Of a stretch of DNA of 13,511 bases, positions 1 through 6,074 are shown in pieces. How positions within the stretch are numbered: the first letter of the stretch is position 1; the number at the start of each line of letters is the position of its first letter. A program made the position numbers and the translations under genes. This stretch comes from an uncultured Bacteroidales bacterium (GTDB taxonomy: Bacteria; Bacteroidota; Bacteroidia; Bacteroidales; F082). The DNA is taken from contig CALEMB010000012.1 in NCBI GenBank assembly GCA_937902805.1, positions 1 to 13,511 of the forward strand. Direction: 5' to 3'. A model generated the notes under the pieces. That model was not told the origin of the DNA. It worked only from the letters and a program-made list of their open reading frames with translations, and did not search any database.

Positions 1-27
1 TTTCCCTACACGACGCTCTTCCGATCT
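1..27 (+). other. Illumina adapter contamination at contig end
   Basis: The first 27 bases match the 3' part of the standard Illumina TruSeq read-1 adapter, ending in GCTCTTCCGATCT. The next six bases, CGATCT, repeat the adapter end, so native DNA may begin at 28 or 34. In frame with the downstream gene the adapter translates as FPTRRSSDL, a peptide known as a database contaminant. These bases are not genomic. Confidence 0.97.
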
Positions 28-33
28 CGATCT

Positions 34-468
34 ACATTGTGCCGCCACATTGCCGACTCCATCTTGAACGAAGACGCCAACGCCAAAATCATCATGATGG
101 GCGACTACAATGACTATCCCGACAATAAGAGTGTGACGCAATACCTGCGCGCCACGGGCGACATGAGCAACCTGGGCGAAGGCGAGTTCTTCAACCCCAT
201 GTACGATTTGCACAAGAAAGGCATCGGCACCAACTACTACAACGACGTGCCTGGCGTGCTTGACCAAACCATCATCACCCCTGGCCTGCTGCCCACCGAC
301 TACAGCACCTACCAGTTCAAGAACGCCAAGGTCCACAACAAGGAGTTCCTGAAGCAGCACGGTGGTAAGTACAACGGCTATCCTTTCCGTTCCTTCGGTA
401 GTGGCGTCTGGATGGCTGGGTATAGTGACCACTTCCCGGTGTATGTGATATTGCTAAAGAAAGCGTAA
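34..468 (+). CDS. Endonuclease/exonuclease/phosphatase family protein, C-terminal fragment
   Basis: This is the 3' part of a gene whose beginning is lost at the contig end. The frame is open from base 1, but upstream of about 34 it is adapter. The TTG at 37 is an internal Leu codon, not a start. The fragment carries two hallmarks of the EEP (DNase I-like) metal-dependent fold: IIMMGDYNDYPDN, matching the GDxND catalytic motif, and GYSDHFPVYV near the end, matching the SDH motif with the catalytic His. Many Bacteroidales EEP proteins are secreted and some act on phosphodiesters or nucleic acids; the substrate cannot be told from this fragment. The TAA at 466-468 lies at the edge of a palindrome shared with the convergent hexosaminidase gene. 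The family assignment is firm; the exact role is open. Confidence 0.88.
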   Translation, partial: TLCRHIADSILNEDANAKIIMMGDYNDYPDNKSVTQYLRATGDMSNLGEGEFFNPMYDLHKKGIGTNYYNDVPGVLDQTIITPGLLPTDYSTYQFKNAKVHNKEFLKQHGGKYNGYPFRSFGSGVWMAGYSDHFPVYVILLKKA

Positions 469-512
469 AAACTAGTAGGGCTGCCACGATGTGGCAGCCC
501 TACTAGTTTTAC
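465..512. terminator. Bidirectional terminator between convergent genes
   Basis: A near-perfect palindrome has arms at 468-487 and 491-510 and a three-base loop GAT. With one bulged A it extends to 465-512. The stem core GGGCTGCCAC is GC-rich, and both outer ends are A/T runs, so each strand ends in a U-tract. It sits exactly between two convergent genes and includes both TAA stop codons (466-468 on +, 509-511 on -), so it should act as an intrinsic terminator both ways. Confidence 0.9.
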
Positions 513-2677
513 CAAACCTCTACCTCATCAACGAAAATCCACGCCGAATTGCCAAATCCGCCATGGTCTTCGGGCAGGTCGTGACCCGAAACCACAACCT
601 CAACATAGCGTGCCGTGATGGGTTCAAACTCCACCTCGTAGGCAAAGATGCCGTCCCTGTCCGTCCAAGTGGTGATTGGAATGTCCTTTTGTGCCACCTC
701 ACGGAAGGTCTCACCGTCATCAGAGACGAGCACCTTCACTTGGCTTGGGTTATAAATCCATGCACCTTTGTTCACCAAAGCATGGAAACGCACATGACGC
801 ATCTCGGCAGGCTGCTCCAAATTGATGATAGCATCCATAGGATAGCCGCAGAAGCCCAGCCAACGCCCTGAGTTGTAGGCACCACGACCCAACTCGCCGT
901 TGTTCAGCACCGTAGCGCCATCGTAAGTATAATTCTCGGCAGGCTGTTGGCGCAAGGTGATAGGCTTGCGGGTGGCCAAATTGGATTCCACCGTATCCGC
1001 CCAGACTTGCGGGTTGAAGATATGGTCGGCGTAGGTGTAGTGATAGAGGTCGTAAAGTTGCGCCATTTTCCTGCAACGCTCCACAAAGGCATTGAAATCA
1101 CGCTCCTGCGGATTGTTCCATTGCAATTCGGCCAAAGCATCCATACGCGGCATAGCCATATACTGCACATGACGAAACGAAGCGATGTATTCCGTCCAGA
1201 TGTTGGCCTGCACACCGATGATGTGCTTCTGCTGCTCGGGGGTCAGTTCCTCGGGCAAGGGCTGGAACTCATACACACGTTCCACGGGCAGGTAACCGCC
1301 TATGCATTCAGGTTCGCTGGCGATGTCTTCGCTCTGATAGTAGTCGAAATAGAGGTGCGAACAAGGTGCCATGATGACATCGTAACCTTTTTGTACCGCT
1401 GCAATGCCACCTTCTGTACCGCGCCAGCTCATAATGATGGCCGTCTCGGAGACATTGCCTTCCAGAATCTCATCCCAACCGATGACACGGCGGCCACGAG
1501 CCTCCACTACCTTCGCCATACGGTTCATCACATAGCTTTGCAGGTAGTCCTCAGCGGAGAACTTATCATCCGCCTTGATGCCCAACTCCTTAATCTTGGC
1601 TTGACACTTTGGACATTGCTCCCAGCGCACCTTAGGGCATTCGTCGCCACCGATATGGATATAGGGCGAAGGAAACACATCCATCACCTCATTGAGCACA
1701 TCCTCGACGAATAGCATGGCTTCTTCATTGCCCGCACAAAGCACATCTTCCGACACGCCCCAACGCCGCCACACCTCGTAAGGACCGCCCGTGCAGCCAA
1801 GCTGCGGATAACAAGCCAAAGCCGCCTGCATGTGGCCCGGCAGGTCGATTTCGGGGATGATGTTGATATGACGCTCAGCAGCATATTGGATGAGGTCGCG
1901 GAGTTCGTCTTGGGTGTAGAAGCCTCCGTGACGGATGGTATCGTATATGTTGCCGTTATGCCCGAGGACCGTACCATTACGATACGCACCTATCTCAGTC
2001 AGCTCAGGGTATTTCTTGATTTCGATGCGCCAGCCTTGGTCCTCGCTGAGGTGGAAGTGGAATTGGTTCATGTTGTGCAAGGCCATCATGTCGAGGTAAA
2101 TCTTCACCGAATCCAAGTCCATGAAATGGCGGCAAGGGTCGAGGTGCATGCCACGATAGGCGAAGTTGGGATAGTCTCTTATTGTTCCGCAAGGGAATTC
2201 AGAATTGACAATTGACAATTGAGAATTGAGAATTGAGAATTGAGAATTGACAATTGAGAATTGAGGGACAGGTAGGCTCTTACGAAGGGTTTGGATAGCG
2301 TAGAAGACACCAGCGGCATCGGCTCCGTTCACCTTGATTTGTTTTGGAGTGATGTTGATTTCGTATGCTTCGGCTTTGTCGAAATTGTCGGGAACCAGCT
2401 TCAGCACAATGCCATCGAGTTGATCTTGGTATTCTTGCACATTCAAAGCATAGCCCATGATGTCGTTGACGTATTCGCTGAGGAATTGCGCCTCGCGCCG
2501 AAGACCTGTTTCGTAATAGACAGTGGTCTTCTCGTTCAGTGTGAAGGCTTTGTTTTGGTCTTCACTCAGCCGCACCTCTTTGGGTTGCGGGATGATGTCG
2601 TAATTGGCTTGAGGAAGTTCTTTGGTGCAGGCGGAGAGCAACGCCGCAAGACAAAGGATAAGGAGCGTGTTTTTCAT
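509..2677 (-). CDS. GH20 beta-N-acetylhexosaminidase lipoprotein
   Basis: This 722-aa glycoside hydrolase family 20 enzyme should remove terminal beta-linked GlcNAc/GalNAc from glycans by substrate-assisted catalysis. Residues 1-17 form a lipoprotein signal peptide (LLSAC, Cys17), placing it on a membrane surface. Residues about 25-135 are the GH20b domain (YDIIPQPKEV ... AGVFYAIQTL). The catalytic barrel starts near YPNFAYRGMHLD (about 169) and holds HIGGDECPKVRW, giving the catalytic Asp345-Glu346 pair. The last ~125 residues resemble a discoidin/F5-8 carbohydrate-binding domain. The ATG at 2677 is chosen because the lipoprotein signal begins there; an upstream in-frame ATG at 2728 lies inside the tsf terminator. 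The linker at residues 138-161 is a heptapeptide-like repeat encoded by a 7-bp tandem repeat, not part of the usual fold. It is convergent with the EEP gene and lies downstream of tsf. Confidence 0.95.
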   Translation of the reverse strand: MKNTLLILCLAALLSACTKELPQANYDIIPQPKEVRLSEDQNKAFTLNEKTTVYYETGLRREAQFLSEYVNDIMGYALNVQEYQDQLDGIVLKLVPDNFDKAEAYEINITPKQIKVNGADAAGVFYAIQTLRKSLPVPQFSIVNSQFSILNSQLSIVNSEFPCGTIRDYPNFAYRGMHLDPCRHFMDLDSVKIYLDMMALHNMNQFHFHLSEDQGWRIEIKKYPELTEIGAYRNGTVLGHNGNIYDTIRHGGFYTQDELRDLIQYAAERHINIIPEIDLPGHMQAALACYPQLGCTGGPYEVWRRWGVSEDVLCAGNEEAMLFVEDVLNEVMDVFPSPYIHIGGDECPKVRWEQCPKCQAKIKELGIKADDKFSAEDYLQSYVMNRMAKVVEARGRRVIGWDEILEGNVSETAIIMSWRGTEGGIAAVQKGYDVIMAPCSHLYFDYYQSEDIASEPECIGGYLPVERVYEFQPLPEELTPEQQKHIIGVQANIWTEYIASFRHVQYMAMPRMDALAELQWNNPQERDFNAFVERCRKMAQLYDLYHYTYADHIFNPQVWADTVESNLATRKPITLRQQPAENYTYDGATVLNNGELGRGAYNSGRWLGFCGYPMDAIINLEQPAEMRHVRFHALVNKGAWIYNPSQVKVLVSDDGETFREVAQKDIPITTWTDRDGIFAYEVEFEPITARYVEVVVSGHDLPEDHGGFGNSAWIFVDEVEVW
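2195..2264. repeat. Heptanucleotide tandem repeat inside the hexosaminidase gene
   Basis: Nine perfect-length 7-bp units of the form (G/C)AATTGA run from 2202 to 2264, preceded by one degenerate unit GAATTCA at 2195-2201. Read on the coding strand, three units make seven codons, giving a repeated peptide close to SQFSIVN. Nine units equal 63 bp, a multiple of three, so the frame is kept. It falls in the linker between the GH20b and catalytic domains. Confidence 0.93.
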
Positions 2678-2698
2678 AGTGGAATCGTTTTGAAAGGA

Positions 2699-2706
2699 CA
2701 AAAATA
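2699..2706 (-). promoter_or_regulatory. Candidate promoter of the hexosaminidase gene
   Basis: On the minus strand this reads TATTTTTG, matching the Bacteroidota -7 consensus TAnnTTTG. It lies 22 bases before the ATG at 2677, predicting a very short 5' leader. No good -33 TTTG is seen at the usual distance. It lies just 3' of the tsf terminator hairpin, within its U-tract, so terminator and promoter share bases. Confidence 0.5.
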
Positions 2707-2707
2707 A

Positions 2708-2735
2708 AAAAAGGATGGCTTTCGCCATCCTTTTT
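2708..2735 (-). terminator. Intrinsic terminator of the rplM-rpsI-rpsB-tsf operon
   Basis: On the minus strand a stem GGATGGC/GCCATCC is capped by a GAAA tetraloop (2720-2723), extended by A-T pairs and followed by a long U-tract. It lies 25 bases past the tsf stop codon. This is a textbook intrinsic terminator for the leftward translation operon. Confidence 0.92.
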
Positions 2736-2759
2736 CCTTCATTTTTAATGAATTTGGTA

Positions 2760-3752
2760 TTATTCGCCCAACTTGATACGAACGAAGTTCACCACAGTGG
2801 CTTCCTTGTCGGCAGCCTGGATGTACTCGGCGACCGTCTTGGGGTCGGCGACCAGAGAGACCTGGTTCAGCAGGCAGCTCTCCTTGAAGAACTTGTTCAG
2901 ACGGCCTTTGGCGATGTTCTGAATCATGCCTTCGTTGAGGTTCACCTGACCGGGCACCGTAGCCTTGATTTCGCGGGCCATAGCGCCTTGTTCCTCGGTG
3001 ATGTAACCCTTGGTGATGTTGGAGTTGATGTGATCATCACTGTCGACGTGGTTGGGGTTGATGCCAGCCTTGCGGAGGGCCTTCTCGACTTCCTTGCCGA
3101 TGAGCTCATCCTTGGTCTTGTCGATAGCAACGGCAAGCTCGCGGTCCTTCACCTCTTGCGAGATGGAGGCTTCGCTCACCGACAACGGGTTCATGGCGGC
3201 GACGTGCATGCACACCTCGTGGCTCACTTCCTCGACACCGTTGAAGTCCTTATTCATCTCAACGATGGTGGCAAGGCGGTTGCCGGGGTGGTTGTAGTTG
3301 GCGACGTAAGCACCTTCGAGGACCTTGAAAGCACCAAGTTCGGTCTTTTCACCGGTCACGGCGCTTTGGTTGGCGACGAGGGCCTCGACGGTCTGGCCAC
3401 CGAGTTCCATAGTCTTCAGGGATTCGATGTCCTTCACGCGGTTGTCAACGGCCATATCGAGCACATCCTTCGTGAACTTCACGAAGTCGGCGTTGTTGGC
3501 GACGAAGTCGGTCTCGCAGTTCACCATGATGATGGCGGCGTACTTGTGGTCTTCAGTGGCCTTGGAGAGCACGCAGCCTTCGCTGGCGGTGCGGTCGGCG
3601 CGCTTGGCGGCCTTAGCCATACCCTTCTTGCGGAGGATGTCGATAGCGGCCTGGATGTCGCCATCGGTCTCGACGAGGGCCTTCTTGCAGTCCATCATGC
3701 CGGCGCCCGTCATTTGTCTCAGTTCGTTAACTTGTGAGGCAGTAATATTCAT
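2760..3752 (-). CDS. tsf: Translation elongation factor Ts
   Basis: This 330-aa protein is the nucleotide exchange factor that releases GDP from EF-Tu. The N-terminal UBA-like domain is clear (SQVNELRQMTGAGMMDCKKAL), followed by the family's TDGDIQAAIDILRKKG segment and the core motif NCETDFVANNADF at about residues 78-90, which contacts EF-Tu. At 330 residues it is longer than the 283-residue E. coli protein, a length I recall as normal for Bacteroidota. It is the last gene of the leftward operon, 119 bases after rpsB, and a strong terminator follows. The ATG at 3752 begins the conserved N-terminus directly. Its assignment is secure. Confidence 0.98.
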   Translation of the reverse strand: MNITASQVNELRQMTGAGMMDCKKALVETDGDIQAAIDILRKKGMAKAAKRADRTASEGCVLSKATEDHKYAAIIMVNCETDFVANNADFVKFTKDVLDMAVDNRVKDIESLKTMELGGQTVEALVANQSAVTGEKTELGAFKVLEGAYVANYNHPGNRLATIVEMNKDFNGVEEVSHEVCMHVAAMNPLSVSEASISQEVKDRELAVAIDKTKDELIGKEVEKALRKAGINPNHVDSDDHINSNITKGYITEEQGAMAREIKATVPGQVNLNEGMIQNIAKGRLNKFFKESCLLNQVSLVADPKTVAEYIQAADKEATVVNFVRIKLGE

Positions 3753-3788
3753 GTTGTGTGTTGTTTTTAAGGTTATTATTTGATTTTT

Positions 3789-3865
3789 GGCTTTCAGCTT
3801 TCAGCAGTCAGCCTTCAGCTTGGCACTACCCTAGCTGACGGCTGATAGCTGATGGCTGATAGCTC
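3789..3865. repeat. Inverted pair of heptamer arrays in the rpsB-tsf spacer
   Basis: The spacer holds two degenerate 7-bp arrays in opposite orientation. The left one (3789-3823) has units of the form AGCNNTC. The right one (3831-3865) has units of the form A(T/C)(A/G)GCTG, whose reverse complement resembles the left unit. The arms can pair as an imperfect hairpin around 3824-3830 (GCACTAC). On the operon mRNA this would lie between the rpsB stop and the tsf start. Confidence 0.85.
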
Positions 3866-3871
3866 AAAAAA

Positions 3872-4696
3872 TTAGTTCTTGGAAACGGGTCTGCGAGGAC
3901 GGCGGTTGTTGCGGGGACGGCGTTCGTCCTTGTTTTCCTCTTCCTCGATGTTTTCCTTCATTTCGTCAACTTCTTCCTCTTCCTCTTCTTGGATGAGGTC
4001 CTTGTTGTTCTTGCGCTCGGTGATGCCTTCCTCGATGGCGTCGACCATCTTGCCGACGATGAGGGCGATGCTCTTCGAAGCGTCGTCATTGGCGGGGATG
4101 GGGAAGTCGATGAGGTTGGGGTTGGTGTTGGTGTCGACGATGGCGAAGGTGGGTATGTTAAGCTTGCGGGCCTCGGCCACGGCAATGTGTTCCTTCATGA
4201 TGTCGACAACGAACAGAGCCGAGGGCAGACGGCTCAGGTCGGCGATGGAACCGAGGTTCTTCTCGAGTTTCTCGCGCTCACGCTCAATCTGCAGCTTCTC
4301 ACGCTTGGAGAGGCTCTTGTAAGCGTCGCTGGTCATCATCTTGTCAATGCTCGTCATCTTCTTGACGGCCTTGCGGATGGTGGCGAAGTTGGTGAGCATG
4401 CCGCCGGGCCAACGCTCGGTCACGTAAGGCATGTTGACTTTCTGGGCGAGTTCGGCGACGACATCCTTGGCTTGCTTCTTGGTGGCCACGAACAGAACGC
4501 GCTTGCCCGATTTAGCCAGTTGGCAGAGGGCATTGGCAGCCTCGTCCATCTTGGCTTGTGTCTTATAAAGGTCGATAATGTGGATACCATTGCGCTCCAT
4601 GAAAATATAGGGAGCCATGTTCGGATTCCATTTTCTCTTGAGATGGCCGAAATGACAACCGGCATCCAACAGTTCTTCAAATGTTACTTGTGTCAT
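3872..4696 (-). CDS. rpsB: Small-subunit ribosomal protein S2 (uS2)
   Basis: This 274-aa protein matches S2 throughout: the N-terminus TFEELLDAGCHFGHLKRKWNPNM, then GIHIIDLYKT, VLFVATKKQA and TERWPGGMLTNF, and the C-terminal AIVDTNTNPNLIDFPIPANDD. S2 joins the 30S subunit near the platform and helps recruit S1-like functions. It is longer than E. coli S2 (241 aa) because of a C-terminal tail from about residue 226: a glutamate-rich stretch followed by a basic RRPRNNRRPRRP segment. The family is known to vary at this end. It lies between rpsI and tsf in the leftward operon. The ATG at 4696 gives the standard N-terminus. Confidence 0.98.
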   Translation of the reverse strand: MTQVTFEELLDAGCHFGHLKRKWNPNMAPYIFMERNGIHIIDLYKTQAKMDEAANALCQLAKSGKRVLFVATKKQAKDVVAELAQKVNMPYVTERWPGGMLTNFATIRKAVKKMTSIDKMMTSDAYKSLSKREKLQIEREREKLEKNLGSIADLSRLPSALFVVDIMKEHIAVAEARKLNIPTFAIVDTNTNPNLIDFPIPANDDASKSIALIVGKMVDAIEEGITERKNNKDLIQEEEEEEVDEMKENIEEEENKDERRPRNNRRPRRPVSKN

Positions 4697-4805
4697 GTGT
4701 TGTTTTCTTTTTAATGTTTACATTCGCTAAATACAATCGCTGAGTAGTCTCCAAAAGAATCTCAGCAATTTGGATACTAAACAAAATCGCTCGGCTTCTG
4801 AGGGC
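4697..4805 (-). other. rpsI-rpsB intergenic spacer
   Basis: This 109-base spacer has no gene. On the minus strand a six-pair stem GCTGAG/CTCAGC (4739-4744 with 4761-4766) encloses a 16-base loop lacking a U-tract, so it does not look like a terminator. A leader for S2 is possible but not supported by a recognised motif. No TAnnTTTG promoter was found here. Confidence 0.35.
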
Positions 4806-5192
4806 TTAACGTTTGCTGAATTGGAACTTCTTACGGGCACCAGGCTGACCGGGTTTCTTACGCTCGACCATACGCGGGTCGCGGCGCATCAAACCTTTAG
4901 CCTTCAGGGTGGGACGATACTCGGGGTTAATCTCGCAGAGGGCGCGGCTGATGGCGAGACGCAAAGCCTCGGCCTGGCCGTTGATGCCACCACCGTCGAG
5001 GTTGACCTTGATGTCGTATTGGCCGAGGGTCTCGGTCAGCATCATAGGCTGTTCAACCACATAGTGGAGGATGTCCGTCGGGAAGTACTCCTTGTAGTCG
5101 CGCTTGTTCACCGTAATGTTACCACTGCCGGCCTTCATATAGATACGGGCAACGGCGGTCTTTCTTCTACCTAAAGCGTTGATAACTTCCAT
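4806..5192 (-). CDS. rpsI: Small-subunit ribosomal protein S9 (uS9)
   Basis: This 128-aa protein is S9, whose C-terminal tail reaches toward the P-site tRNA. The sequence shows the family signature GGGINGQAEALRLAISRAL, the N-terminal ALGRRKTAVARIYMKAGSGNI, and a basic C-terminus ending KKFQFSKR, with the final Arg typical of S9. It starts two bases after the rplM stop codon, so translation is probably coupled to rplM. It is followed by a 109-base spacer and rpsB. Confidence 0.98.
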   Translation of the reverse strand: MEVINALGRRKTAVARIYMKAGSGNITVNKRDYKEYFPTDILHYVVEQPMMLTETLGQYDIKVNLDGGGINGQAEALRLAISRALCEINPEYRPTLKAKGLMRRDPRMVERKKPGQPGARKKFQFSKR

Positions 5193-5194
5193 GA

Positions 5195-5659
5195 TTACTT
5201 ATTATGCTTAATTGTGTTGATTTTGAGTTCTTCGGGCTGTTGGGCCTGATGGTTGTGGTTGGGACCTTCGTAGACGTAGAGGTTACGGAAGATAGCGTCA
5301 CCAAGCTTCGTCTTGGGGAGCATGCCGCGCACGGCGTGTTCGATGACGAAGGTGGGCTTGCGCTTCATCTGTTCGGCTACGGTACGGATACGCTGGCCAC
5401 CCGGATAGCCGGTGTAGCGCATGTAGTACTTCTGGGTGAATTTGTTGCCCGTCAGGACCACTTTCTCTGCATTGATGATGATGACATTATCACCACAATC
5501 GCTGTGGGGAGTAAAGCATGCCTTCCTTTTGCCACGCAGAACCATGGCAACCTCGCTGGCCAAGCGGCCGAGGATTTGACCTTCAGCGTCGACGACATAC
5601 CACTTCTTGTTGGCATTTTCCTTGTTGACGCTTACTGTTTTGTAACTTAAGTAGTTCAT
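5195..5659 (-). CDS. rplM: Large-subunit ribosomal protein L13 (uL13)
   Basis: This 154-aa protein is L13, an early 50S assembly protein. Motifs include WYVVDAEGQILGRLASEVA, RGKRKACFTPHSDCGDNVIIINAEKV, LTGNKFTQKYYMRYTGYPGG and AVRGMLPKTKLGDAIFRNL. The ATG at 5659 is preferred to one eight codons upstream because MNYLSYKTVSVNKE aligns with the family's usual start. It is the first gene of the leftward operon rplM-rpsI-rpsB-tsf, preceded by two tandem promoter candidates. No Shine-Dalgarno sequence is visible, as is common in Bacteroidota. Confidence 0.98.
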   Translation of the reverse strand: MNYLSYKTVSVNKENANKKWYVVDAEGQILGRLASEVAMVLRGKRKACFTPHSDCGDNVIIINAEKVVLTGNKFTQKYYMRYTGYPGGQRIRTVAEQMKRKPTFVIEHAVRGMLPKTKLGDAIFRNLYVYEGPNHNHQAQQPEELKINTIKHNK

Positions 5660-5715
5660 TTTGTGTTTAATATATTTATCCAATTCTATAAGACACTACC
5701 CTTTTTAAGGGCGTG
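5660..5715 (-). promoter_or_regulatory. rplM operon 5' leader with small hairpin
   Basis: Between the proximal promoter candidate and the rplM start, the minus strand begins with a five-pair hairpin CCCTT-AAA-AAGGG (5699-5711), followed by an A/T-rich single-stranded region up to the ATG. L13-linked leaders have, as I recall, been proposed in Bacteroidia, so this could take part in feedback control. That match is not established here. Confidence 0.4.
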
Positions 5716-5746
5716 CAAAAATACACCTTTCTCCTTTACGCTCCAA
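5716..5746 (-). promoter_or_regulatory. Proximal promoter candidate of the rplM operon
   Basis: On the minus strand there is a -33-type TTGG (5743-5746), a 19-base spacer and a -7 box TATTTTTG (5716-5723). This fits the Bacteroidota sigma-ABfr consensus TTTG-N19-TAnnTTTG well. The predicted start is about 5710, giving a leader of about 50 bases. Confidence 0.72.
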
Positions 5747-5834
5747 CTTTTTTTTTGCATTAATTCATTTTCGCCCATAAATCAATGCGTTAGCGCGTTC
5801 AGAAGACCGATGATGGACTTTACTAACGAGGCCG

Positions 5835-5864
5835 CAAAAGTACTACTTTTTTCAATACTGGCAA
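5835..5864 (-). promoter_or_regulatory. Distal promoter candidate of the rplM operon
   Basis: A second minus-strand site has TTG (5862-5864), a 19-base spacer and TACTTTTG (5835-5842). The match is as good as that of the proximal site. Transcription from here would start near 5829 and give a leader of about 170 bases, or a separate small RNA. The stretch 5747-5834 contains no gene. Confidence 0.65.
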
Positions 5865-5868
5865 TACA

Positions 5869-6033
5869 TTAATTGATTTTTTTTGACTGCGGGACACGAA
5901 GATTCCCTACGGGAATGGAGTAGGCGTGTAGTTGTAATATGCGGCGGCTGATAATGTTTGCCAATAACCTGAGCATCATAGGCCGCCTCAATCTACCAAA
6001 CCATGGCACTTCCATTCCCGAAGGGAATCTCAT
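5869..6033 (-). CDS. 54-codon ORF within structured element A, doubtful gene
   Basis: An ATG at 6033 on the minus strand opens a 54-codon frame whose C-terminal half includes HAYSIPVGNLRVPQSK. The frame covers the whole structured element A and ends next to the distal rplM promoter candidate. The minus strand of element B has a frame with SSIPCKGNALRSTES at the matching place, so the resemblance comes from shared hairpin DNA rather than clear protein selection. I judge it probably a repeat-derived, non-coding frame, but record it because it could be expressed. Confidence 0.2.
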   Translation of the reverse strand: MRFPSGMEVPWFGRLRRPMMLRLLANIISRRILQLHAYSIPVGNLRVPQSKKIN

Positions 6034-6040
6034 TCCGAAT
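5890..6040. repeat. Structured interspersed element, copy A
   Basis: Three paired parts occur in order: hairpin 1, ATTCCC-TAC-GGGAAT (5902-5916); a central GC stem GGCGGC/GCCGCC (5943-5948 with 5982-5987), extendable by TGAT/ATCA past a three-base bulge; and hairpin 2, ATTCCC-GAA-GGGAAT (6014-6028). Copy B at 8970-9150 has the same order and orientation, the same TAC and GAA loops, and different but still paired stem bases. It lies between the divergent rplM and gldA-like promoters. Confidence 0.75.
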
Positions 6041-6052
6041 CCATAATTTTTC

Positions 6053-6060
6053 TATATTTG
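6053..6060 (+). promoter_or_regulatory. Candidate promoter of the gldA-like gene
   Basis: TATATTTG matches the Bacteroidota -7 consensus TAnnTTTG. It lies 15 bases before the ATG at 6075, predicting a leader of about 10 bases. The -33 position is weak. It lies just downstream of structured element A. Confidence 0.65.
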
Positions 6061-6074
6061 CAGCCTCAAAACCA

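Noticed and set aside
2678..2728. N-terminal extension of the hexosaminidase to ATG 2728
   Set aside because: It would start inside the tsf terminator and hide the lipoprotein signal peptide that begins at 2677.
2715..3737. Long plus-strand ORF of 340 codons opposite tsf
   Set aside because: It is antisense to an unmistakable EF-Ts gene, has a composition typical of reverse-strand reading of G/C-rich codons, and shows no recognisable motif.
6003..6074. N-terminal extension of the GldA-like protein to ATG 6003
   Set aside because: It covers hairpin 2 of element A and the promoter candidate; family homology begins at 6075 or 6081.
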